Below the pieces are notes generated by a model. The model was not told the origin of the DNA. It was given only the letters and a program-made list of their open reading frames with translations, and searched no databases. Shown here in pieces: positions 32,132 through 41,685 of a DNA stretch of 41,685 nucleotides (positions are counted from its first letter, which is position 1; every line of letters starts with the position of its first letter). A program made the translations under genes and the position numbers. Source of the DNA: Schoenoplectus triqueter (Eukaryota > Streptophyta > Magnoliopsida > Poales > Cyperaceae). The DNA lies in NCBI GenBank assembly GCA_964058805.1, contig CAXKVV010000598.1, positions 1 to 41,685 of the forward strand, in the 5' to 3' direction.

Positions 32132-33327
32132 ATCTGTGATTTGTTTGCTATTTTCTTATTTATGTATTTGTTTTGCTGCCTTGGCTGCGGAAGGAAGAAG
32201 TGTGTGGCTCAGTTTGATTCCACTCTTCTCTCCAATTTAGACAAAAATTGAGAGATCCACAGGTGATTATGTTATGAGATCTAATCTAATCTAGCCTTGT
32301 TTGGTTATAATCCATGCAGTGTGTACATGCATTTACAACTGTTTAATATCTCAAAGAACAGAAAAGGCACTGTTTATTACTTCTTTATTTATTATTACTC
32401 TCAGACTCAGTGAACAGCACATGGTGGCTCGCTTGCTGCGACCACTCAAGAAAGGAATCTCTGATTTTTCATTGTGAAGTTGCGTGCATATGATCTGAGC
32501 ATGTCTCGCATAAATTGAATAGACATGATCTTTTAATTACATTTTATTATGATATTATTATTTAGGCTACGATCGATGACTATAAATCCCCATTTTATTC
32601 TGGCCGCTATGAGGAATTCGTCATGGAGCATTTGAGGATTTTCGTACGAACTTTAGTTTTACAGTATATATTATTCAGTTTTGACAATAATTGATGTTTT
32701 AACAGAATATAACTAATATTTAATGGTATGATCTGCAGGATATGTACTTGACGTGATGTGGTGAAATGTATTTTTTTATTGAGTTATATATTGAGGTTTT
32801 AATAGAATATACACATATATATGTGATCTTGATGCTAAAAGATATCAAAACGTGGTCTTATATATTTTGAAGTGTATATATTTATTTCAATTTAAACAAT
32901 ATTGTACGTGTAAGGAATTGTCTAATTAAAATCTTATCACGAGATGTACCATTTTTAAAATATAAACTGCATACATAAACTTATTATTTTTGAAAGCAGC
33001 TACATGCCTCCAGAGATCAGAGTATCTTGACAGTAGCACTGTACTTTCGAGTGTCTCATAGCAATAGGATGTGGAATCAAGTTAATTTGGTGTTAATTAA
33101 GGAGTTTGTACATCATTCTGATTGTTATTATCATTGTTGATTGCTATACTTTGTGTGTTCCGGGAGTTAAATTAGTATTCAGTTTAAATAAATTATGATG
33201 TATGTTAGTTGGCTGATATATACATGATCCATGAACCAGCAGTAATTTGAAAATGGATCAAATGAATGGGAACTGAAAATTATGTTATGGAGGAGTACTG
33301 AATTGCCTCTAACCAGAAAGAACAATA
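32132..33327. other. Upstream region of the bZIP gene; no further gene
   Basis: AT-rich spacer. No coding region or intact element is recognised. Confidence 0.4.
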
Positions 33328-33640
33328 TTTAATAGCTAATTTATTTGTACATTTTAAATAACATATTTATAAATTACTACTTTTTAGTTTTCAGCTATTA
33401 TTTCATTGTAAGATAATTGCTTCCATTAAGTATCAAATGTAATTTAGTAAAGTAATTAAATTGAATAATAATTTATGTAATTAAACTGAATGATAATTTA
33501 TTATTCAGTTTAATTACTTACTAAATGGCATTTGATACTGAAATGGAAGCAATTACCTTAAAATGAAATAAAAGGTGAAAACTAAAAAGTCGTAAATTTA
33601 TAAATATGTTATTTAAAATACAAATAAATTAGCTATTAAA
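33328..33640. mobile_element. Palindromic MITE (313 bp), 'TTTAATAGCTAATTTATTTG' ends
   Basis: The terminal 20 bases TTTAATAGCTAATTTATTTG are mirrored exactly at the right end. Arms remain closely paired throughout (TAACATATTTATAAATT, TTTCATTGTAAG.TAATTGCTTCC, AGTATCAAATG) up to a central inverted TTATTATTCAGTTTAATTA block. High arm identity suggests a recent element. Confidence 0.88.
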
Positions 33641-36007
33641 CTTGTGTATTTTAAGTAGGATGAGGATCAATTGAAAACAGATTGATTGGACAATACTGAC
33701 AGCGCTAAAAAATAACTTGTAATTTAAAAATAGATAGATGAAATATAATATAATATATATATATACATACATTGTATATATCATATACATGATAAAATAA
33801 CATGATGTAAGTTTTGAAGTTAATAAAATGTTGTCAAATTAGAAGGAAAACCCAAATGCTATAAATATGCATGAAAATTTATGCACAAAAATCTCCAACT
33901 TCTATAAAGAAATAATGACCATATATTTTTTATTTTCTAATGTTTTTCGTATTTTAAAAAAAGGAAAAAAATGTTATCAAGTTAGGTTATCACGATAAGC
34001 AGTTGTCAAAAGGAACCTAGCTAGTCTTCCTAGGACAAATGTAATTTGTCATACACATCTAGGACCACCAATTAATTCGGATTTTGAAGTTTGAACCTAC
34101 AGTTTTTTACACTGAAATGTTGCATTTGAAAATATTGCATTTGTCACTGAATCAAAAGTTTGGATTTCTACTCTTGAATAATATTATTGAGATAATTTAT
34201 TGTTCATTAACATTTGTGTGCTATATGTTGACGTCAAGCTAACTAGTGCAAATGTCGGAACCTTAGGGGTCAAAGCAGAGCAAATATATCATCTATATTT
34301 ATATATTAATATTTGTATACATATCCGTAAAACTAATACAGATACAGATATAAAATTTGATTTTGGACTATAAAATAAAGTGGATATTCAGACTATCCAT
34401 ATCCAAAATAAAAGCAAATTTTATAGGTTTTTATCTGTAAGATGCTAAAAATTCTATTTAGGTATAGTGTTATTTACTACAAAGTTCAACAAATATATGC
34501 ATTCAGATACTTATTACCTAAAATATTTATATTATTGTATACATCTATATATGTACATATATTGACATATGTATTAATTTTTATTTCATATTCACAACTG
34601 AATCTGTATATATCGAATATACACTTTGTCTTTGTATTTGTTTAAAACTAATATATATTGTTTTGAATTTTGACATTCGTATAATATTTATATTTATTTC
34701 ACATCTATCTAACAAAAAATTGTATACAAATATGGCTTCAGTGATTCGCTCCGTTTCACATAAAAGTGTATGGAATTATTATTTAATTCAACTCAACTCG
34801 ATTAAAATCAGATTAATTTTTTTTTACCCGACCTGATCGGTTGAGTCGACCTAACTCCAATAAATAATTAAGTGTTCAGTAACTATTTTGATGTATTAAT
34901 AAAATAATTTTAATTAGTACATAATTAATTTTAATTATTATATATAAAAACTTTAGTTATTTTTATATTAAAAAATCCCAAAAAAATATAATCAAGCGAA
35001 CCAGGTTGATCCATATCCAATCCAATATGCGACACATCAAAAAAAATATTGACACTTATCTAACTTGTTGTTCTCGTTTTATTTCGAGTCAGATCAATTA
35101 AATTTCGACACCCCCTAATTTTACTGTTACATATGGAACCCGCATAACTACTTTCAAATTCGTAAAAACAAACTCGCGCGTGAATGCGTGATAAATTTCA
35201 AATCGTTGGCATATATCTATAATGAATAATAATCGTCACTACCCCGGATGATGCCAATAATGCCAGAGATTAAATTTCCAAGAGAAAAAAAAAGCTTCTA
35301 AATTAAATTTATTTATATATGTTAAGGTGGAACTTTTGAGTCAGGATGCACTTAACGAGGTGTTTAGTGGACAAATATATTTAATTTCATAATCTATATT
35401 TCAATTCATATAGAGCAAGGAGGTGGGTAGCTTATAGGTCGGCGATGTTATGCGATCAACAGTACTTTGTGATCCTCTCCAACGAAGAAACACTTTTGGC
35501 ATATATTGACACTCTGCTTTTAAATCATTAAGCTACTTTGAGCCGTGTGATTTGGAACGAATGATCCTGGACGAACTGGGTAGAGATGTCAATAGCAGTA
35601 GTACTCATGTGGAGACTCTTCTCTGAAAGGCGTTGTTGGCTTGTGTTGGGGACTTGGTATCATGGGGGAATATTCCATCTTTATTAGGCGGGGTTAAAAA
35701 AGTAAAATCTTCTGGTTGGACCACGACTGAATTGGTGGGGAACACAATGGGGTGGGGTCCCTCTGTTGCTGGTACGGCGTGGACCGGGTGTTAGACATGT
35801 TGAGGGACTTGAGGCCCATGAAAGCACGAACGTTAAGAAGAAATGAAAATGTTTTTCTATACTGCAAGAGTTCGATTATATCCTTTAGGCTCATCCCGAA
35901 ATTCATTGCTATGTACATTTGACATTTGACATTTGAATATTTGATTTGGAGCTCGTGGTCTTGACTCTTGACTATATTTTATATACTTAATTCGTGTTAT
36001 ATTTTAT
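33641..36007. other. Intergenic with repeat fragments; no firm gene
   Basis: 34260-34740 is a TA-rich tract with GATATCC/ATATCC-like words. 34770-35118 looks like an eroded element whose right end reads AATTTCGACACCCC. 35400-35930 is a more GC-rich, apparently unique island. Its longest frame is 74 codons on the minus strand (35918-35694), with no recognised domain. Confidence 0.4.
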
Positions 36008-36438
36008 CAGAGGCGGATGCAGGATTTTGATCAGGGAGACAATCATCGGATTGTAATAGTTTATCGGGTTAAAAACACATTAACTAATCTGATACTAAAT
36101 AAAAAATTAATAATTTAATATATATTCTTATCTAATAATAAATTATTAAAATAATAATATTTATATATTAAAAATAACAACAAAATAAAGCTCAAAGTAA
36201 TAGATAATCAAGTTGATGAAGAAAATTTTCCTCTACGGAACTTTATATTTTGACATCTTTACATAATTATTTCATTATGCACGATATTAAATATTTTTTC
36301 TCAATAAAAATAATCAGACAATTCAGGGAGGCAACAAAAATTTCTAAGAGCCAGATTACCGAAAGTATTACCTAAAAACACTATTTTTCAAAATCTAGGG
36401 GGTAGCTGTCACCTTGGCCCCACGTACATCCGCCCTTG
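36008..36438 (+). mobile_element. hAT-type MITE (431 bp), third copy of the family
   Basis: Left end CAGAGGCGGATGCAGG; right end, inward, CAAGGGCGGATGTACG. Flanking octamers are TATTTTAT and TATCCGAT. The interior (CAATAGATAATCAAGTTGATGAAG, CACGATATTAAATATTTTTT) matches 28670-29087 and, inverted, 1617-2007. Confidence 0.75.
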
Positions 36439-36491
36439 TATCCGATTACGTCTTCACTTAATTTTTGTTAATAATGAAAGCTGGGTCAATT

Positions 36492-36773
36492 TAGAGGTGG
36501 CATAATCAGACCCGATTCGAGAAATTTGTCTAATTCGTCCGGATCTGAATCTGATCCTATCCGATTTTTTAGAAAAGTCAAATTGACCCGATACAAAATC
36601 AAATTACATACAATCCAATCGAAATAAATTAAAAATATAAAAAAACATAATATATAAATTGACCCGATCTGATCTTACCCTAATCCAACCCAATTTATTC
36701 TAAAAGATCAAACCGATTTAACCTGATCCGTTCGAATTCGAACCCAACCAGACCCACCCAATTGCCACCTCTA
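36492..36773. mobile_element. hAT-like MITE with TAGAGGTGGCA ends
   Basis: TAGAGGTGGCA at the left is mirrored exactly at the right (TGCCACCTCTA). Flanks GTCAATTT and GTCAAATT are an imperfect 8-bp duplication (seven of eight). The interior carries repeated GACCCGATC/GATCTGATC words. Confidence 0.75.
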
Positions 36774-37567
36774 GTCAAATTGTTTGAATTTCGTATATAT
36801 TTTCATTCTAATATATAATAATCAGGTTAATAGTTTTATTTCCAAATAATCATCCTAAAGCGCTTAAAATAATTTATTTTTTACGTTCTTCGTGATGTTT
36901 CTCTATTGAAAGAATATGGTATATGTATAACAACTTATTAGTATTTATCAAAAAAATTCAAGCAAGTTATAATAAAACGCTTCTAAAAAAACATAAATGA
37001 AATTCTTGCAATAGTAGCATTAGTATATTGCAAATGAGAATTATGACGTTGTTCATTCGATAACATTACTTATCGTAAATAAATAAAATAAACAAGTTTT
37101 CTGTCACAAGAAGAAAAAATAAAAACAGATTTGATGACGTTTACGCAGAATTCATTTATAGAATTATGTTGAGTTATAACAATTCTATTTCGAATCATGG
37201 ATAAGTCTTCATCTAATTGTAAAAACGATTAAATTAAACATAACTGATTTTTTTAGCAAGGTAACTAAAATTTAAATATATATCCCGAAAATATTCAAAT
37301 CAAATAAAATATATGACCTGACATTTTTTTTACAAATGAGGATTAGGGGTTTCTTTTTTGCTTGTACACTCATTTTTAATTCAAAGCTATAAAATATGAC
37401 CACCATAATAGAAAATCAGTGGAAACCATTAATTAAATTCAAGAGCATTATATGCATGGCTTCCACTTTTTACTAATTCTAGGATATTTAATATGACTCT
37501 TCAATTAAAAAAATCAACGTTAACCAACAGTCAAATTAGACGGTTCAGATTTGTAGAGCCTGGTCAT
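36774..37567. other. Intergenic; nothing recognised
   Basis: AT-rich sequence with no reading frame or element identified. Confidence 0.4.
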
Positions 37568-37576
37568 ACCATTTAG

Positions 37577-37752
37577 GGCTGAAAATCAGCTGCTTGTAAA
37601 AAAAACGAGCCAGAAACTGTTCATAAATCCGACGATGAACAACATCTTAAAAAACACGTACATAAATTTCGAAGAGATCAAATAAACTCATACGGTCCAA
37701 TTCTGATGAGCAAGATTCTGCTCATTTTTTTTTACAAGCAACGGATCTCATC
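37577..37752. mobile_element. Mutator-like MITE (176 bp) with perfect 9-bp target duplication
   Basis: TGCTTGTAAAAAAAACGAGC on the left is mirrored by a T-run ending ACAAGCA on the right, within arms of about 55 bases. ACCATTTAG stands on both sides (37568-37576, 37753-37761). Confidence 0.8.
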
Positions 37753-37761
37753 ACCATTTAG

Positions 37762-39054
37762 AGATGAAAAGTACCAATGAATAGAAAAAGAAGAAGAAAA
37801 TCCAGCCTAGACGGAGCATCAGCCATCAGGTCAGGTAACAAGTGGTCATCGCTTAATCACGAAGAAAAGCATGTCAAGAATTTTCTTTCTTTGTTTTTTT
37901 TAACAACTTACTTTAACGAACCAATGCTTTCTACTTGTCTTTTTCTGTATTAAATAAGAACTACCAACTGTCTTGCAAATTGCTATATAGAAAATAGAAT
38001 CGTTATGCTCAATTAAAAATACTAGTTACATGTCCGTACATTGCGGCAGACATTTCTATTTAGATACATAAAAAATAATAAATTATTTTGATAACTGAAT
38101 ATATTTACATTAGAAAAAGCAAAAATTAATCGCTTCTATCTTCTAAGAGAAAAAAAATATTTCTAATTCTCTTCTTTGTTTTTATACAACTATGATAGTC
38201 AATTTATCATATTTTTTTTCCATCTTTTTAGTATACAAATGATGTACGTCGTATCATTAATAAAAAATACTTATCAATGGACAAATTATTCTTTTCGTCA
38301 AAAATACGTAACATGATTGTCATTATCATCTTCAAAATTTATAGGTAATTTCAAATATGAAATTATGAGATATACCATCAAAGAGAACTTATAAAAGATA
38401 AAACAAAAAGAGAATAATTATGAAAGTTTTAAAGATACAATATCATATTGTTTCGGTTGATTGACATCAAATTTTTAATAAAATCTTTATCGTTTCAAAA
38501 AATATCATTTCCGAATAGAGAGGAAATTGAAAAACTGGAAACAGTATTTGACGCCGAAGTTAATCAAATTGAATTTCAACCGTTGCCTGAAGGATAAAAT
38601 AGATATTATGAAAGTTTGAGTACCATGACAAAAAATGGACGTCTTCATTGCTTAGTTGTTTTATATAATAGTATAGAAGTATAGATATAGATATAGATAT
38701 AGAAGTATAGATTTATTGTGCCGATTCTTTCCTCCCTCGTTACTGATTCATTAACCTAGGTTAATACTTAATACTTATTTGAAATCGTCCTATTTTTTTT
38801 TTCCATTTTAATGGAGTTTAAAAAATTTACTTGTATATCATATCATATAATTTTTTTCTTACCATCGGATGCTTTAACCAATCAAAAACATTAATTATAC
38901 CAAGGCAAATGAATGATTCTTTTTGGAACCGACAAATTGTACACCAATATATTTTATACTCGATCTGTACCAACTAAAAATATTGACCACATTTTTCAAC
39001 ATGTCCGGACCACCGGACGAACCGTCTTCGAAGTTTTAATATCTATCATTTAAT
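37762..39054. other. Intergenic; nothing recognised
   Basis: AT-rich sequence. A short tandem of AGATAT units lies near 38680-38705. No gene. Confidence 0.4.
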
Positions 39055-39900
39055 ATTTTAAAAGCTCACATATATGATATCTTAATATCTAACATTAAAA
39101 AAATTTTAGTTTTGAAGGTGTAAAATTATGAATATTTTCTAAATATTATTTTGAGCCAAATATTTATATCTAATGTCTTAAATCTTAAGAACTCCTAAAA
39201 CCTAATTAATGTTATAAGTTATTGTTTAACTCCGAAGAATATAAAAATCATAAATATTTTCTAAACATTATTATGAGCTAAATCTTTATATTTAATATCT
39301 TAAGATTTAAGAACTCTTATATGATGTCTTAATATCTAATATCTTAAGTTTTAAGGACTCATATATAATGTCTTAATACCTTATGTTAGATACTGAATGT
39401 TTAAAGTCTTAAGAATTTCTATATGATATCTTATTACATAAGATCAAATCTTTTTTTAGCTTCAAAGCTATAAATATTCTAAATATTTGCAGCATAATAT
39501 TATGCACAAATTCTTTAAACCTCATGTCTTAAGTTTTAAGAACTCCGATGTAATATCTTAATACTTAATGTTAAAAATCATTTTTCATCTTCGAAAGACA
39601 TAAAAATTCTAAAAATTTGCTGAACATGAATCATTTTTTTATACATAATGTATCAAATCTTAACAAATCATAATCGGAATCTTCAAAAATTTATCTTATA
39701 CATATTTTAACATAATTCATATTTTTATACCTTAAAACTTCACATTAGATGTCACAAATAAAGTTTTAATATCTTTTATATAAATCATATAACTATTAAA
39801 CTTAAATTATATGTCATTTATAGTTTACATTAGATATAATGTATCTAATGAAACATATAGTCATAAACCAAAACTTTTATATCTAGTTAAAAAACTCAAA
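39055..39900. repeat. Degenerate tandem repeat, unit about 115-130 bp
   Basis: Recurring modules are a TTCGAAG/TTTGAAG box, then ATAAA..TTCTAAA..TTTTC/TTTGC, then a CTTAAGTTTTAAGAACTC-like box, then TGTCTTAATA. Starts near 39110, 39229, 39457 and 39588 give spacings of about 119, 228 (two units) and 131. The copies are strongly diverged. Confidence 0.6.
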
Positions 39901-40229
39901 ATATCAAGTTCTTCAATAGTCAATAATAAAGTCGTGATAATATTTAAAAAAAACTAACATAGACAAAAGTTTACATAGTAAACATTATTATTCAAAAGTA
40001 AACATGTCTCAATTATGACAGCTCAATTACTGACAAGTCTCAATACTTCTGTAGATTCTTCATCATACTTGTCCAAATGCAGCTAACAAATCTCAAAGTC
40101 ATGCTCAACATCAACCCCTCATAAGTCTCAACATCCAATCTTACAAATCTACACAACTATAAATACAACCTCATAAAAACTCATATTTTATCATTCATGT
40201 TGTGAATAATATATATATATAGAGAGAGA

Positions 40230-40610
40230 GTAAAGATACAGTGAGCTTAACTCCAAAAGTACTTTAAATCATTTCTAAATTTTAATTTATCATTCTAATT
40301 AAATTATTTATATAAAAATCTTATGGGATGCAAAAATTTGGAGTGTTTTGAGTTTTTTAAGTCATGATTTTTAATTTTTGAAAATCAGCTCTAAAAATAA
40401 TAATAAAATATTTAATTTTTGAATATCATTTTGAAAAATTAAAAAGGATAACTTAAAAAACTCAAAAGGTTTCAAATTTTTGCATCCCATAAGATTTTCA
40501 TATAAAGAATTTAATGAGCATGATAAATTAAAATTTGAAGATAATTTGATATAATTTTTGAGTTAAACTCACGGAATGCCTCCGTGAGTTTAAGCTCACG
40601 GTATCTTTAC
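40230..40610. mobile_element. Palindromic MITE, relative of array elements 8 and 10
   Basis: The left end GTAAAGATACAGTGAGCTTAA is mirrored by GTAAAGATACCGTGAGCTTAA from the right. (TA)n-(GA)n precedes it and (CT)n-(TA)n follows it, the same boundary layout as in the 11-15 kb array. Inner ATAAAAATCTTATGGGATGCAA is mirrored by TTGCATCCCATAAGATTTT. Confidence 0.9.
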
Positions 40611-41685
40611 CCTCTCTCTATATATATAAGAATATACTTCTCATTTTGAATTTTATCTTATAAATTTTAACCAAATAAAATTAAAATTTAATTGGAACTC
40701 CATTTCAATTTTTACTTTCGAAAAAAATAAAGTTAGAACATCTATCTATGAGGTATAATTACAAATACAGTAACAAGTATTTATCCATCTAACAGAACAT
40801 GTCACTTTACCGATTGTGTCAACTACTCTATTTGTCTCCATAATCATTCTATGAAGTCTCAAAAATCACTATTTTAAATCTCAATATTTAATCTTTCAAA
40901 TCTAAAAATTAAAACATCATATCTCATGTCTTAACCATTCCCACAAGTTTTCATAACTACCTCCTGAATCTCAATATATACCGTCATAAAGTTTTAATAT
41001 CAACTCTTTCAAGTTTATAAGTCAAAAATTTCTTTTGCAAACGAATGATAACTTTGTAAGGTGTGAGTTCGAACATATCCCATTTGCATTTGCACGTGAG
41101 AAGTAGAATGTGATCTAAAAGCTTAGCGCATTGAAATACTTATTTGAAATGTAATGCATCATATTATTGATTTAGATAAAATATTTAATCAATTGATTGA
41201 CACGCATTACATCGCTCTAATTAAAATTCCAACTGAGATATTTTATCCCTTAAATTCTCTCAAATTGTTAATTTATTTCATGTGTAGTTTGGTTCATTGT
41301 GTTTTTCTCGTTGCAAATTTTTCAATGATATATATAATATGAAGAGTAATTCGTAAATATGAGAGAAATATCATAAGATTTGGAGTTTGGGTTCAAATTA
41401 GTCAAGCGTGATCTGTTTTTTTTCCTCTTAAAAAATGAATAAGATACTAAGAAATAATAATTAGAAATGTAGTTAGATGGATTAAGAGTTGGAGTATGAA
41501 ATGAGGTATAAAAGAAGGGCTATAGGAACTTTTTCTCTCTTTTTTTAAGGTAATGGCAGAGAATGATTTATATTTGTGAAATATGAACAGGGAATATAAA
41601 ACTGAGTTTATATACATATAAACACTAAAACTAATTGCTGAGCTCGGTTCCAGTATCCTTTTTATTTTGTGAATGGATTGGTATC
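40611..41685. other. Right edge of window; no gene recognised
   Basis: AT-rich sequence. A 62-codon plus-strand frame at 41154-41342 has no domain and is probably chance. Confidence 0.4.

Noticed and set aside
1..41685. CRISPR arrays, bacterial operons or ribosome binding sites
   Set aside because: The sequence is eukaryotic (introns, LTR elements, MITEs), and no regularly spaced direct repeats of CRISPR type were seen.

Overview
This is a nuclear plant genomic window. The evidence is a very AT-rich background (roughly 70% A+T by eye), a spliced gene with GT-AG borders, plant-type genes (a group-S-like bZIP factor, a DUF688-type protein and a TRM/DUF4378-like protein), a Ty1/copia element primed by initiator tRNA-Met, and many miniature inverted-repeat elements (MITEs). 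An angiosperm is likely; I cannot name the species. Only three host genes are supported in 41.7 kb. Most of the rest is mobile-element sequence or AT-rich spacer.

Layout. 1-4722: a large degraded inverted repeat, about 0.8 kb per arm once later insertions are removed, interrupted by an hAT-type MITE (1617-2007) and a palindromic MITE (3529-3933). 5987-7022: a TTAA-flanked MITE, then a solo LTR (6566-7022) with a perfect 5-bp target duplication. 7137-7616: single-exon DUF688-type gene, with a 150-bp hAT MITE just past its stop. 8878-9275: another palindromic MITE. 11089-15684: eleven palindromic elements of 360-410 bp lying almost end to end, separated by (TA)n, (CT)n and (GA)n tracts. 18486-19819: a minus-strand spliced gene with a TRM-like N-terminal motif. 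20569-23190: a complete but non-autonomous copia element on the minus strand with 350-bp LTRs, PBS, PPT, a broken gag, a protease domain and an unexplained open coding segment where integrase and reverse transcriptase should be. 23551-23730: promoter-like island on the plus strand. 28670-30303: three MITEs of different superfamilies. 31502-31987: intronless bZIP gene on the minus strand with a clear TATA box and upstream TCP-like and ABRE-like sites. 33328-33640 and 36008-37752: further MITEs. 39055-39900: degenerate tandem repeats. 40230-40610: a distant relative of the 11-15 kb array.

The three host genes show no obvious pathway link. The main biology here is transposon ecology. At least four element types can be told apart by their target duplications (5-bp LTR, 8-bp hAT, 9-bp Mutator-like, TTAA-type), together with a family group apparently tied to TA microsatellites. 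Two of the elements closely flank the DUF688-type gene and may affect its expression.
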